41,565 bases of DNA from contig NZ_JABSSM010000008.1 of the NCBI RefSeq assembly GCF_013214165.1, positions 1-41,565 of the forward strand. Reading direction: 5' to 3'. Positions 31,797 through 41,520 of the stretch are shown here, in pieces. The notes under the pieces are model-generated. The model did no database searches and was not told the DNA's origin. It was given only the letters and a program-made list of their open reading frames with translations. The position numbers and the translations under genes were made by a program. The DNA comes from Shewanella sp. (GTDB lineage Bacteria; Pseudomonadota; Gammaproteobacteria; Enterobacterales; Shewanellaceae). How positions within the stretch are numbered: the stretch's first letter is position 1; each line of letters begins with the position of its first letter.

Positions 31797-33041
31797 TTAG
31801 CAAAGGACTGAATTGAAAGGCTCAACCGTAACGAGCGTACCGTCAGAGGTATCGCCTTGCTCTTGGCTAAGTATGACGAAACAGTTCGCTAAGCTCATCG
31901 AGGTGAGCATGCCAGAGCCTTGGCCCCCAGTTAACGTGACTTCGAATTCACCCTTATCATCTTGGCTTAAGATGCCGCGCTGATATTCTACACGTCCCGG
32001 ATATTTACGCAGATCTCCCTTCAATGTGGCCTTTAGCTGTAGTGGCTTGACCTGGGGAAGTCCCTGCATCTTGATGAGTAGAGGCCATACTAGCTTGTAA
32101 AAGGTCACCATGGAGGATACCGGATTACCTGGCAGGCCACAGAAGATGGCGTTATCTAGCTTACCGAAGGCGAAGGGCTTACCGGGTTTGATGGCCAGCT
32201 TCCAAAACGTGATTTCACCCACTTCATCGAGTACTTGTTTAGTGTAGTCGGCATCTCCCACTGACACTCCGCCCGAGGTGAGCACCATATCTGCATTGGC
32301 TGCGGCATTTCTGAATGCTGCACGTATCGCTTCGGGATCGTCTTTAACCACGCCCATATCGATCCACTCGACGTTGGCTCGACTGAGCAGGCCACGAATG
32401 CTGTATCGGTTCGAGTCATAGATCTGGCCTGGGGCCAACTCGGTTCCTACGGGTCTAAGCTCATCTCCGGTAGAGAAGAAGGCGACTCTTACCTGGCGTG
32501 TCACACGTATTTGGCTGATGCCTATGGTGGCTAGCACGCCGAGTTCGGCGGCGCCAATCTGAGTGCCGCTGACTAATACCTTGCCTCCTGTCTTAACCTC
32601 TTCGCCACGATAGCGCACGTTGGCTCCTATGGCTTTAGGGGACTCGATAAAGATAGCCGCTTGCTTCGCTTCGACCTTCTCATGCATCTGCACGGTATCG
32701 TAGCCATCGGGCAGAGGTGCCCCCGTCATGATGCGAATGCAGGTATTAGGTTTCGCTTCGCCCTCGAATGGATGGCCTGCGAAGGACTGCCCAATTAAAT
32801 TTAGGCTCGCATTGTTGGCAAGATCTTCGAAGCGAAAGGCATAACCATCCATGGACGAGTTATTGAAGGGGGGCAGGTCTATGCAGGATACTAAGTCTTC
32901 GGCCAATACTCGTCCTAGCCCTTGAGAAAGCTGCACGACTTCTGAGTCTTCTAGTGGATTGACTTGTTCTAGTAGTAGTGCAATCGCTTTATCTGGATGC
33001 ATGAGGCTAGGTTGAGAGCATGGATCGGCTTTAGTGGGCAT
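31797..33041 (-). CDS. moeA: Molybdopterin molybdenumtransferase MoeA
   Basis: 414 aa, normal length. Inserts molybdate into adenylated molybdopterin. Family motifs: LPPFNNSSMDGYAF near 55-68, IMTGAPLPDGYDTVQMHE, STGDEL, TSGGVSVGDADYTK and FGLPGNPVSSMVTFY-like (FCGLPGNPVSSMVTFYKLVWPLL). The start follows aaggtagccag. First gene of moeA-moeB; no cofactor-linked operator was recognised in the 210 bp upstream (33042-33256). Confidence 0.95.
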   Translation of the reverse strand: MPTKADPCSQPSLMHPDKAIALLLEQVNPLEDSEVVQLSQGLGRVLAEDLVSCIDLPPFNNSSMDGYAFRFEDLANNASLNLIGQSFAGHPFEGEAKPNTCIRIMTGAPLPDGYDTVQMHEKVEAKQAAIFIESPKAIGANVRYRGEEVKTGGKVLVSGTQIGAAELGVLATIGISQIRVTRQVRVAFFSTGDELRPVGTELAPGQIYDSNRYSIRGLLSRANVEWIDMGVVKDDPEAIRAAFRNAAANADMVLTSGGVSVGDADYTKQVLDEVGEITFWKLAIKPGKPFAFGKLDNAIFCGLPGNPVSSMVTFYKLVWPLLIKMQGLPQVKPLQLKATLKGDLRKYPGRVEYQRGILSQDDKGEFEVTLTGGQGSGMLTSMSLANCFVILSQEQGDTSDGTLVTVEPFNSVLC

Positions 33042-33230
33042 CTGGCTACCTTAATAAGAAATTTATAATCTCACGTAAATATACGCGACATTAGTAAAAG
33101 CGAAAGTGAACGCACATTATGCCACGCTGATATCAGAAGACTATGATCTCGACGTCAGTTTTTCATCTGTGTTTTCATAATGTGGCATTGAGATAGTGAA
33201 AGGAAAGATTAGGCATCGAGATAAGTTCAT

Positions 33231-33252
33231 AGTTCCTAGATTTCTAGGAACT
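33231..33252. repeat. Inverted repeat AGTTCCTAGA/TCTAGGAACT
   Basis: Perfect 10-bp arms around TT. AGTTCCTAG also occurs in the terminator at 15178-15186. No T run follows, so terminator activity is doubtful. It lies between the moeA start region and the efflux pump debris. Confidence 0.6.
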
Positions 33253-33256
33253 GACT

Positions 33257-33753
33257 TCAACTTGCCGTAGCCACTTTAGTTCCGGGGATCGCCTGTTGCT
33301 TCACCAGCTGTCCATCTTGTAATGTCTCCGCGCCCCGGATCACCACGGTATCGCTAGCGGTCAGCTCGCCGTTGAGCGCAGTATAATTGCATCTGTCAGG
33401 GCCTCGCCTTTTTGCAACAGCCTGACGATATTTTCCTGCACTATGATGGTCGCATCGAGTACTCACATTGGCCGTGCCTCCCGAGATATCGGCGGCACGG
33501 GATAGGGTATCTAAGGTGATGCCGAGCGCCAGTTGTTATACACAGATATCTGTGGGCGCTGAATATCGGGCAAGAGTTGTATGGGTAGTTTAGCGATGGC
33601 GAGCATGCCGAAGATCGCTATCAATAGCAGGGATACTAAGGTTCCTGCCGGGTTTTGGGTGCTTATTCGAGTCAGATTCATTGTTTTTCCTGCCACGCTG
33701 AGAGTGACTGAGAGTGACTCTTCTCCAGTGGTGGTCGTGTTCTTATCGTCCAT
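33257..33753 (-). pseudogene. Debris of an RND efflux system (pump and adaptor)
   Basis: Minus-strand reading in several frames gives, in order: the N-terminus of an RND pump (residues near SLLLIAIFGMLAIAKLPIQL and LLPDIQRPQISVYNNWRSASP); a central piece GITLDTLSRAAD; in another frame LDATIIVQENIVRLLQKGEA, matching the central helix after the second large loop; then an adaptor-like C-terminus (LNGELTASDTVVIRGAETLQ, DGQLVKQ). A pump would need about 1,000 residues, so large deletions and frameshifts have destroyed it. No complete gene remains. Confidence 0.75.
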
Positions 33754-33844
33754 GATACTAGGGGGTTGATGTTAACATGTCTGTTCGATTTGGTTACTAA
33801 GTGTTACAGGTTTACAGGTGAATAGATTGTAATACGGCTCTTAA

Positions 33845-33859
33845 TGATAACTATTATTA
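33845..33859. promoter_or_regulatory. Fur-type box upstream of the ferritin gene
   Basis: TGATAAC-T-ATTATTA, close to the Fur consensus (TGATAAT-N-ATTATCA), 108 bp before the ferritin start. The position suggests iron-dependent control of storage; direction of effect cannot be told from sequence. Confidence 0.5.
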
Positions 33860-33966
33860 TTTAATAAACAATGGTTTAAGTAAATTTGATTGCAGTTTTT
33901 TATTTTTTTTACCATAATGCTTCGCTATATAAGATAGCCAACCAGATATGCGTCGTGAGGAATAAA

Positions 33967-34494
33967 ATGCTGGCACAAACAATGATTGATCAACTGAACG
34001 CTCAGATAAATGTCGAGTTTTTCTCTTCTAATTTATACCTGCAGATGAGTGCCTGGTGTGACGATAAAGGCTTCGAAGGGGCGGCTAAGTTTATGCGTGT
34101 TCATGCCGATGAGGAGATGCAGCATATGCATCGTCTATTTACTTATGTGAGTGAAACCGGTGGCATGCCTCTGTTAGGGTCGATAGACGCACCTCAGTCT
34201 GATTTTACTTCGCTGTTGGCCTTGTTCGAATACACCTACGAGCATGAGCAGATGATCACATCTAAAATCAATGCATTGGCCCATGCCGCATTTACTAATC
34301 AAGATTATTCGACGTTCAACTTCCTACAGTGGTATGTGTCCGAGCAGCATGAAGAGGAGAAGTTGTTTAAATCTATCGTCGATAAGATCCGTCTAGTGGG
34401 AGAAGATGGCAAGGCGCTGTTCTTTGTCGATAAAGATCTCGCCCAGATGGCCGTCCAAGAGTCGACTAGCGTGATGACAGGTCCTGCGGTTTAA
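33967..34494 (+). CDS. ftnA: Non-haem ferritin
   Basis: 175 aa, as for bacterial FtnA. Four-helix ferritin: the N-terminal helix has [20 protein letters not shown] with the ferroxidase glutamate, followed by [15 protein letters not shown] and the C-terminal [16 protein letters not shown]. Stores iron as a 24-mer shell. The start ATG at 33967 follows gtgagga at good spacing; the longer frame from 33886 has no ribosome site and an unusual hydrophobic leader. The terminator follows 16 bp later. Confidence 0.93.
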   Translation: MLAQTMIDQLNAQINVEFFSSNLYLQMSAWCDDKGFEGAAKFMRVHADEEMQHMHRLFTYVSETGGMPLLGSIDAPQSDFTSLLALFEYTYEHEQMITSKINALAHAAFTNQDYSTFNFLQWYVSEQHEEEKLFKSIVDKIRLVGEDGKALFFVDKDLAQMAVQESTSVMTGPAV

Positions 34495-34509
34495 CGCTTT
34501 TTTTAGCGA

Positions 34510-34545
34510 CAATAAAGGAGCCTGAATGGCTCCTTTATTGTTTCA
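34510..34545. terminator. Strong bidirectional terminator
   Basis: CAATAAAGGAGCC-tgaat-GGCTCCTTTATTG is a perfect 13-bp stem between the ferritin gene and the convergent GGDEF-EAL gene. T-rich 3' flanks exist on both sides. Confidence 0.9.
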
Positions 34546-34548
34546 GGA

Positions 34549-37500
34549 TCACGAAGCAATGCTTGATTGGACCTGCTGATGGAGAAATGATTCTAGTTCT
34601 TGCGCCGGTAACGGACGGGAGAAGAGATAACCCTGGCCGAAATCACAACCCAAATCTTGTAACATCTGCCATTGAGCATGAGTTTCTATCCCCTCGGCGA
34701 CTAACTTGAGTTCCAGACTCTGTCCCATCATCACAATGGCCTTGATCAACTTGGCATCAGACTCTCTCTCCAACATGTTGTCGACAAAACTTTTGTCTAT
34801 CTTAATGACGGCAATGGGGAATCGTTTCAGGTAGCTGAGGGAGGAGTAGCCAGTGCCGAAGTCATCGATATAGATATCCAGGCCGAGGGAGTGGAGAGAC
34901 TCCAGTGCCGCCATGCACTGTTCGGTATCATCCATCATCATTGACTCGGTTATCTCTATATGCAGATATTTGGGCTGGATATTGTATTTCTCTAGCAGGG
35001 CTTTGAGGAGACAGGTAAAACTGGTTTTATTCTGGCCGAGCAGCTGTCTGCCAGACACATTTATCGCCATACTTATCTTGAATCCTAATCTGTGCCAATG
35101 GGCAAGATCGGTTAATGCCTGCTGTAATACCCATTCTCCTATAGGTTCTATCAATCCGGTTTCTTCGGCGATAGGGATAAACATATCAGGAGGGATCATG
35201 CCGGATTTGGGGTCTTGCCAACGAATGAGCGCCTCGACCCCTGTGATTGTACGGTCGTCCAGATTCACTATGGGCTGATAGTGCAAGCAGAACTCTTGTC
35301 GAATGACGGCTTGTCTGAGGCCTTGTTCGAGTTGAATGCGTTCGAGCATATGCTCATTCATCTCAGACGAGTAATAACGATAGTTATTGCGGCCCTCATT
35401 TTTTGCTTGATACATGGCAGTTTCGGCATTGCGTGTCAGTAACTCTTCACTGCTACCATTTTCTGGAAACAGGCTGATGCCGATACTGGCGGAGATCAGC
35501 AACTCATCGCCATCGACTTCAAACGGGGAGGAAAGGCGAGCGTTTACCTTGTCGACGACTGTCTGAACCTGATGCTGATCTCGGATCCGCGGCAAGATGA
35601 TGATGAACTCATCGCCACCGAGACGTGCTACAAAATCATGCTTACTCAACAGAGATTTGAGTCTGGAAGCCACTTGTGTCAATAGCTCGTTACCGATCGT
35701 ATGGCCGTAGATATCATTGATATATTTGAAACGGTTGAGATCGATAAATAACAAGGCCATTTGTCGATTATTCTCTTGGGCCGTTATCATCTCTTGCTGT
35801 ACTTTAATCGTGTATAGAGAGCGATTAGGCAGCTTGGTGAGCAGATCATAATGGGTTTTATACCAGATATCTTGTTCGTACTTTTTACGATTACTGATAT
35901 CGAGGAAGAGTCCGATATGTTGAATGATCTGTCCCGCATCATCCTTCACCACAGAGAGGGCTAAATATTCCGGATAGACTTGTCCATTCTTGCGTTTGTT
36001 CCAAATTTCACCTTGCCATTTCCCCTCAGTTTGTAGCGACTGCCACATCTCGTCATAGAAATTCTGGGTTTGCTGCTTCGAATTTAACACCGATGGAATC
36101 TTGCCTTTGACATCTTGTAGGCTATAACCGGTTATCTGAGTAAAGGCAGGATTAACCAGTTCGATATGGTTGTTTGCATCTGTTACCACGATTCCCTCGG
36201 AGGAGTACTCGAATACGGCGGCGGCCAAGTTGAGTTGCCGATTGGCCTTGAATCTCTCTTCTAGCATCAAGTTTAGCGAATGGGACAGTTGGGCTATTTC
36301 ATCCTTGCCTCTCACTGGGACCTTAAGTTCTAGGCTAGGGTCCAGGGTCATCTTCTGCATCTCCTTAGCAATTAATGAGATGCTATCGACGAGGTTGCTG
36401 ATCATGCTTCGACCTATGATAAAGAGTAAGATCAAGTTTATCAGGGCCGCGACTATCCCTAGCGCTAAGTAGGTGAGGGAGGCTGTTTGTTGTTGATCAC
36501 CGAGTTTGGCAATCTTATCTGTCAGCTCCTTACCGAGTATGTGGAGCTTACCTATGGGGGCGTTGGCAATTTCCCACCAAAGCTTGCTGTCGATCTCGGG
36601 GGCTTGATACTGGAGACTCGCCAGTGATTCGGTCATAAGCTTAGTGGATACGCGCACTAGGCTGTCTTGTTCCTCGATGCTTAAACCTTGTAGCTTGAGT
36701 CGCTGCAGCTTATCTATCTGATGATGATACTTGTCGATGGTTTCATCTATGCTAATGATGGCTGCTAGCTTTACCGGTGACAGACCGTCTAGTTTTTTTA
36801 ACTCGGTGAGTTTAAATTTAAGCTGGTTAATATTGCGATTAAAACGGGTTAAGTACTTTTGCTCTCCCCTTAACAGGTAATTTTTAAAGTTATGTATCAA
36901 GCCGCCGTAGCCTAATAGTCTACTGATCTTATAGGCCTGTTCGGCAATATGGATCTGGGATTCTAACTGGGTTCTGACTCGAAGGACTTGTTGGTAGGAC
37001 TCGCTGGCCAGAATCTCTCTGATCTGTCGTCTGTCTGGGGTGTTGGCTGTTAACAGGGCTTGGGTGATGGCTTGAGCCTGCTGATGTTCGATACTCTTGA
37101 TCATGACAAAGGCTTTAGAATCCAGATATGGAGCCGATAGCATGCCGTTCATCAAGCCGCGCTCTTCTGCTGCCATCTCCTGAATGGCGAGCACGTTGAG
37201 CAGATCCTCATATCCTTTAGCCTGCTGGGCATTCTCTGTATGTATATGTAATTGAGACACGAGTACTAAAAGCTGGTGGTTGTATTCTGAGTAAAACTGA
37301 AATGCCTTATTCTCTTGCTGTTGATCAACCCCTAAACGTACACTGGCCATCTTATTATCACTAATCTTGATGACTCGAAGATTTGCTCTCAATGTTTGAT
37401 TCTGGCTGTGATCGGTTTTCAGAGTTTGTACAAAAGCTTGCAGAGCAGGTCTCTGGAGTAATTTATGCCGCTGAGTGTCGGTCCGCTCCCTTTGCAGCTT

Positions 37501-37755
37501 TAAATCCGTTAGATACTTAGCTCCATGGCTACTGACGTAACCTGCAGAAAGGCCTCTCTCTCTCTGTAATTCGAAGATGAGTTGACTGACTTCACGACTG
37601 ACTTCGATGGAGAGTGTATTTCTTTGAGCCTCCCGATATTGGTCAAGCAGGTGTAACATGCCTATCGAGCCAAATAGGGTGAGTAGTAGCATAGGTATTG
37701 AGGCAAACAAGATGAGTTTTTGTTTCAGGCTTAGCCTGTTTAATACCGATGGCAT
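34549..37755 (-). CDS. NIT-HAMP-PAS-GGDEF-EAL cyclic-di-GMP protein
   Basis: 1068 aa from ATG at 37755, with ggag 7 bases upstream. Membrane segments at about 12-35 and 428-450 enclose a large helical periplasmic domain of NIT type (ELQRERGLSAGYVSSHG, EERGLMNGML). Then HAMP, PAS (about 510-625), GGDEF (motif 713-717, intact) and EAL (motif 841-843 with NVSGRQL, DDFGTGYSSLSYLKRF, VAEGIET). Both catalytic sites look complete, so it could make or degrade cyclic-di-GMP. The inhibitory RxxD site reads SKHD. NIT domains are named for nitrate/nitrite sensing, but the ligand here is untested. Confidence 0.9.
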   Translation of the reverse strand: MPSVLNRLSLKQKLILFASIPMLLLTLFGSIGMLHLLDQYREAQRNTLSIEVSREVSQLIFELQRERGLSAGYVSSHGAKYLTDLKLQRERTDTQRHKLLQRPALQAFVQTLKTDHSQNQTLRANLRVIKISDNKMASVRLGVDQQQENKAFQFYSEYNHQLLVLVSQLHIHTENAQQAKGYEDLLNVLAIQEMAAEERGLMNGMLSAPYLDSKAFVMIKSIEHQQAQAITQALLTANTPDRRQIREILASESYQQVLRVRTQLESQIHIAEQAYKISRLLGYGGLIHNFKNYLLRGEQKYLTRFNRNINQLKFKLTELKKLDGLSPVKLAAIISIDETIDKYHHQIDKLQRLKLQGLSIEEQDSLVRVSTKLMTESLASLQYQAPEIDSKLWWEIANAPIGKLHILGKELTDKIAKLGDQQQTASLTYLALGIVAALINLILLFIIGRSMISNLVDSISLIAKEMQKMTLDPSLELKVPVRGKDEIAQLSHSLNLMLEERFKANRQLNLAAAVFEYSSEGIVVTDANNHIELVNPAFTQITGYSLQDVKGKIPSVLNSKQQTQNFYDEMWQSLQTEGKWQGEIWNKRKNGQVYPEYLALSVVKDDAGQIIQHIGLFLDISNRKKYEQDIWYKTHYDLLTKLPNRSLYTIKVQQEMITAQENNRQMALLFIDLNRFKYINDIYGHTIGNELLTQVASRLKSLLSKHDFVARLGGDEFIIILPRIRDQHQVQTVVDKVNARLSSPFEVDGDELLISASIGISLFPENGSSEELLTRNAETAMYQAKNEGRNNYRYYSSEMNEHMLERIQLEQGLRQAVIRQEFCLHYQPIVNLDDRTITGVEALIRWQDPKSGMIPPDMFIPIAEETGLIEPIGEWVLQQALTDLAHWHRLGFKISMAINVSGRQLLGQNKTSFTCLLKALLEKYNIQPKYLHIEITESMMMDDTEQCMAALESLHSLGLDIYIDDFGTGYSSLSYLKRFPIAVIKIDKSFVDNMLERESDAKLIKAIVMMGQSLELKLVAEGIETHAQWQMLQDLGCDFGQGYLFSRPLPAQELESFLHQQVQSSIAS

Positions 37756-38019
37756 GTGTCTGCTCCATGCAAAATTTTCAGCATTGGTCTCTAGTATGAG
37801 CGCCGCTGAAATCTGTTGATTCCAAAATAGATAAGAATAGATATCATAGCCAAGAAGGACTGTCACGCATATTTCATCAAATTCTAATCTAGGTCACAAA
37901 ATAAAATGTTAGTGTCAAAATTTCGAATAACATACTATTTTTGTTGGGGTTATGATTATTTATATATTGGATAAAGGTTTTTAATGAGCGGTTTTGTCCG
38001 GTGAAAATATGTAGAAGGT

Positions 38020-38050
38020 AAATTAACCTTATATTTTATAAGGTTAATTT
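38020..38050. terminator. A/T-rich perfect inverted repeat downstream of ribB
   Basis: AAATTAACCTTATA-TTT-TATAAGGTTAATTT, 14-bp arms, about 60 bp after the ribB stop on the minus strand. It is a probable terminator, though the T run is short and the stem A/T-rich. Nothing else was seen in 37867-38111. Confidence 0.55.
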
Positions 38051-38111
38051 GTTCACTAAAGGGATTTTAGTTAATGTCCTACATAGCTAAACCAATGATG
38101 CTGAGTTGAAT

Positions 38112-38765
38112 CTAGCTCGCCTTAGCCATCAGCGCATGGCGAAATTCAACAATATCTTCGATGGTGAGTACTGGCAGGTCGTGCTTCGCGCCAAATTGAA
38201 TGATCTCAGGCAGTCTCGCCATGGTGCCATCTGGGTTGGTTATTTCACACAGTACACCGGCGGGCTTTAATCCTGCCAATTGCATCAGATCTATGGTGCC
38301 TTCGGTATGGCCACGACGGGTCATGACTCCCCCAGGCTGAGCACGTAGTGGATAGACATGTCCAGGGCGTGCTAAATCACCCGCGACTGCGTTATCGGCA
38401 GTGGCTGCCTTGATGGTAGTGACGCGATCTGCGGCTGAAACACCTGTGGTGACGCCTACTTTAGCCTCGATACTGACCGTGAAGGCGGTACCGTATTGGC
38501 TGGAGTTGTCTTCGACCATAGGCGGCAACTGCAGATGCTTGACCCGCTCGTCGGTTAAACATAGGCAGACTATGCCGCTGCCTTCACGAATAAGCAGTGC
38601 CATCTGTTCATTGGTTAGCATTTCTGCCGAATAGATCAGATCGCCTTCGTTTTCTCTGTCTTCATCATCGACGACGAGAACGCCTCGGCCTTGTTTAAGT
38701 GCTTCTAGTGCGACTTCGACGCGCTCAATCGCTGTGCCGAAAGGGGATAGTAGTGACTGATTCAT
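38112..38765 (-). CDS. ribB: 3,4-dihydroxy-2-butanone 4-phosphate synthase RibB
   Basis: 217 aa, single-domain (no RibA fusion), about E. coli length. Makes the four-carbon precursor of riboflavin from ribulose 5-phosphate. Motifs: [16 protein letters not shown] in the active site, [19 protein letters not shown] and [28 protein letters not shown]. An FMN riboswitch lies far upstream in its leader (38925-39172), as is usual for ribB in this group. The stop codon is within a CTAG. Confidence 0.95.
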   Translation of the reverse strand: MNQSLLSPFGTAIERVEVALEALKQGRGVLVVDDEDRENEGDLIYSAEMLTNEQMALLIREGSGIVCLCLTDERVKHLQLPPMVEDNSSQYGTAFTVSIEAKVGVTTGVSAADRVTTIKAATADNAVAGDLARPGHVYPLRAQPGGVMTRRGHTEGTIDLMQLAGLKPAGVLCEITNPDGTMARLPEIIQFGAKHDLPVLTIEDIVEFRHALMAKAS

Positions 38766-38924
38766 GGGTTAAATCCTTAATAAACAACATTGGGTTTTCC
38801 AGAATCAGGGCGTGCAGAAAATGACACCGACATTGACAAGCAATGGGGTGCTTAAGCTGAAGCGAGTAAGCACAGTGACAGATACCTCAGAAGGTATGTC
38901 TGTGGGCTTCTCGTTGCATCTTTA

Positions 38925-39172
38925 CATTCTCTCTCATCCGGACTCAGACTCGCTACTTAAGCTTAAGGCTGTGAGTAGAAAGTTCATTACCGTCGGCTCT
39001 GGAATGTTTTACCTAAGGTAAAAGGCACCAGATCTGCTGACCCCAGGCTGCTCATATTGATTAATATAAGCTGGCTTGGGCGCTCGCGGGCTTAAGACTT
39101 GAGTGAGATGATTAAATCGAATCAAGTACGATCACCGCCGGTGGGGAGTTACACCCCGCCCTGAGAATTTAC
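38925..39172 (-). ncRNA. FMN riboswitch (RFN element) of ribB
   Basis: Minus-strand reading gives the conserved RFN blocks in order: TTCTCAGGGCGGGGTG, AACTCCCCACCGGCGGTGATCG, CCCGCGAGCGCC, CAGCAGATCTGGTG, a later CAGAGCCGACGGTAATG, then AGTCCGGATGAGAGAGAATG. Between the last two lies a variable stem. The 160 bases from riboswitch to ribB contain a hairpin (ataccTTCTGAGGTAT) that could be the expression platform. On the other strand, 39180-39378 shows only an imperfect ccagt/actgg hairpin. Confidence 0.9.
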
Positions 39173-39378
39173 TCGTACATCATCTTAGGTGTCAGGCCTG
39201 AGTAATCTAGTCCTATACCAGTAAGATTTAGCTGCCGAGCGCCAGTATGGTGCACTGGTTTTAAGCAAATGACAAGAGCAAGGAATAGGGGCTTGCCCTT
39301 TACCTGAGGCGGTATCCTCTTTAGAATCTTATTGCGAAAGTGCCAAATGAGTCATCAATCACCTCGAGAGAAACAACT

Positions 39379-41520
39379 ATGAAACAAGCCGATAATCTTC
39401 TTCCTCCGGTAGCCAAGAAAGTGCCATTTGAGCTGGATCTCCATGGAGTGAAGCGAGTCGATGACTATTATTGGCTCAGGGATGACGCGAGAAAAGATCC
39501 TCAAATACTGGCGCATTTAGAGGCAGAAAATAGCTACAAGACCGCCCAATTTTCTGCCTATGAGCCGCTGCAGCAGATCCTGTTCGATGAATTGATCGGT
39601 CGACTGGATAAAGATGAATCCAGTGTGCCTTACCAGTGGCATAGCCATTGGTATTCGAGGCGTTATCAACTGGGATTCGAGTATCCAATAATGGTTCGCA
39701 GTCGTGGCGATACCGAGACTCAGACTAGGCCGGTATCGACAGCGTCAGCAGGGGCTCAGGTGGCGTCTCAATTACATCATCATGAACAGGTTTTACTCGA
39801 TGTGAATGTGCGTGCCAGTGGCCACGATTTCTATGGTTTAGGTGGCGTGTCCATCAGTCATGACGAGTCTAAGTTGGCGTTTGGCGAAGATACGCTCAGC
39901 AGGCGCATGTACAAGATATATTTCAAAGACATTGACAGTGGCGCCTTGCTCGATGATGTCCTGGATGGCACTGATGGTAGTGCCGTGTGGGCCAACGACA
40001 ATCTGCATGTGTTTTACATCAAGAAAGATCCGCAGACCTTACTGGGTAATCAAGTGTTTCGTCATCGACTCGGCACGCCGCAGTCTCAAGATGTGCTGGT
40101 ATACGAAGAGCGAGACGATACCTATTATATTTCACTGGGAAAAAGCCTAGATGAAACCCGTATTGTACTGTTGCATGAGAGCACCATCACCAGTGAGGTC
40201 TCTGTGCTCGATGCTGATAAGCCGTTAACTCCGTTAACTCCGTTTACGCCATTATTACCCAGAGAAGAGGGCCATGAATACTCGGTATCTAAGTTAGGTG
40301 ACGAGTATTACATCTTAACCAATTGGCAGGCCGAAAATTTCAGGCTGATGAAGGCCAATGAAAGCCAGATTTCAGATAAGAGCCAGTGGCAACAAGTGAT
40401 AGCCGCAGCAGCAGATACGCGTATCGAAGATATCCTGCTATTAAAAGATTATCTGATCGTGCAGACCCGCACTCGAGGTGTCAGCCGCATAGAAGTGCGC
40501 CCCTTCGGTGAGCAAGCATCTTATCAGTTGGTGTTTAACGATCCAGCTTATGTGGTGGGGCTGGATATTAATGCCAGTCAGCTGAGTGACCAGCTGCGCA
40601 TTTATTACTCTAGCCCGACTACGCCTGAGTCTGTTTATGAATATGATTTAACCCAGCCCATGACTAGACGTTTGCTGAAGCAGGAGAAGGTGCTGGGAGA
40701 CTTCGATAGCGAACGTTACCAAGCCGAGCGACTGTTTATTACGGCGCGAGACGGCGCTAAGGTGCCGGTCACGCTAGTGTACCGCAAAGACAAGTTCGCT
40801 AAAGATGGCACTAATCCCCTGTATCAATATGGCTATGGCGCCTATGGTCATACGATCGAACCGGATTTCGACAGCTCGGTGATAAGCCTGTTAGATCGTG
40901 GCGTGGTATACGCCATCGCCCATGTTAGAGGCGGAGAGATGCTGGGTCGCCCATGGTATGACTCGGGTCGCATGTTGAATAAGCAACACAGCTTCGATGA
41001 TTTTGTCGATGTCACTAAGGCGTTAGTCGCCCAGGGATATGGCGATAACAACAAGGTAGTCGCCGCTGGTGGCAGTGCCGGTGGTTTATTGATGGGCGGG
41101 GTGATCAATCAGGCGCCGGAACTGTATTTTGCCGTGGCGGCCCATGTGCCTTTCGTGGATATTGTCACGACCATGCTCGATGAGACCATCCCACTAACCA
41201 CCAATGAATATGATGAGTGGGGCAATCCCAATGACAAGGCCTATTTCGATTATATGTTGAGTTATTCACCCTATGATCAATTGACCAGGCAGGCCTATCC
41301 CCATCTCTTGGTGACCACGGGATTACATGATTCTCAGGTGCAATATTTTGAGCCTGCGAAATGGGTGGCCAAGTTGAGAGACTATAAGACAGACGATAAT
41401 AAGCTGCTGTTTCATATTGATATGGAAGCTGGCCATGGGGGCAAGAGTGGCCGTTATCGTCGCTATCAAGACACGGCACAGGAATATGCCTTCTTTCTCG
41501 GGCTACTGGGATTAAACTAG
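39379..41520 (+). CDS. ptrB: Oligopeptidase B (prolyl oligopeptidase family)
   Basis: 713 aa. Cleaves short peptides after basic residues. The N-terminal region carries the family motif RVDDYYWLRDD, then a beta-propeller, then the hydrolase domain. Catalytic triad: Ser566 in GGSAGGLLMGG, Asp651 (GLHDSQVQYF) and His686 (AGHGG). About residues 111-136 contain an insert (TETQTRPVSTASAGAQ) not in the E. coli enzyme as recalled. A 9-bp repeat ccgttaact (40222-40248) encodes PLTPLTPFT. The ATG at 39379 gives the family N-terminus; an ATG 39 bp upstream is in frame. The stop TAG lies within the CTAG array. Confidence 0.94.
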   Translation: MKQADNLLPPVAKKVPFELDLHGVKRVDDYYWLRDDARKDPQILAHLEAENSYKTAQFSAYEPLQQILFDELIGRLDKDESSVPYQWHSHWYSRRYQLGFEYPIMVRSRGDTETQTRPVSTASAGAQVASQLHHHEQVLLDVNVRASGHDFYGLGGVSISHDESKLAFGEDTLSRRMYKIYFKDIDSGALLDDVLDGTDGSAVWANDNLHVFYIKKDPQTLLGNQVFRHRLGTPQSQDVLVYEERDDTYYISLGKSLDETRIVLLHESTITSEVSVLDADKPLTPLTPFTPLLPREEGHEYSVSKLGDEYYILTNWQAENFRLMKANESQISDKSQWQQVIAAAADTRIEDILLLKDYLIVQTRTRGVSRIEVRPFGEQASYQLVFNDPAYVVGLDINASQLSDQLRIYYSSPTTPESVYEYDLTQPMTRRLLKQEKVLGDFDSERYQAERLFITARDGAKVPVTLVYRKDKFAKDGTNPLYQYGYGAYGHTIEPDFDSSVISLLDRGVVYAIAHVRGGEMLGRPWYDSGRMLNKQHSFDDFVDVTKALVAQGYGDNNKVVAAGGSAGGLLMGGVINQAPELYFAVAAHVPFVDIVTTMLDETIPLTTNEYDEWGNPNDKAYFDYMLSYSPYDQLTRQAYPHLLVTTGLHDSQVQYFEPAKWVAKLRDYKTDDNKLLFHIDMEAGHGGKSGRYRRYQDTAQEYAFFLGLLGLN

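Noticed and set aside
33886..33966. N-terminal extension of the ferritin
   Set aside because: No ribosome site and a hydrophobic leader unlike any ferritin; ATG at 33967 has a good site and family N-terminus.
38812..39021. 69-codon plus-strand ORF near ribB
   Set aside because: It is antisense to the FMN riboswitch and its platform, whose conserved blocks are clear.
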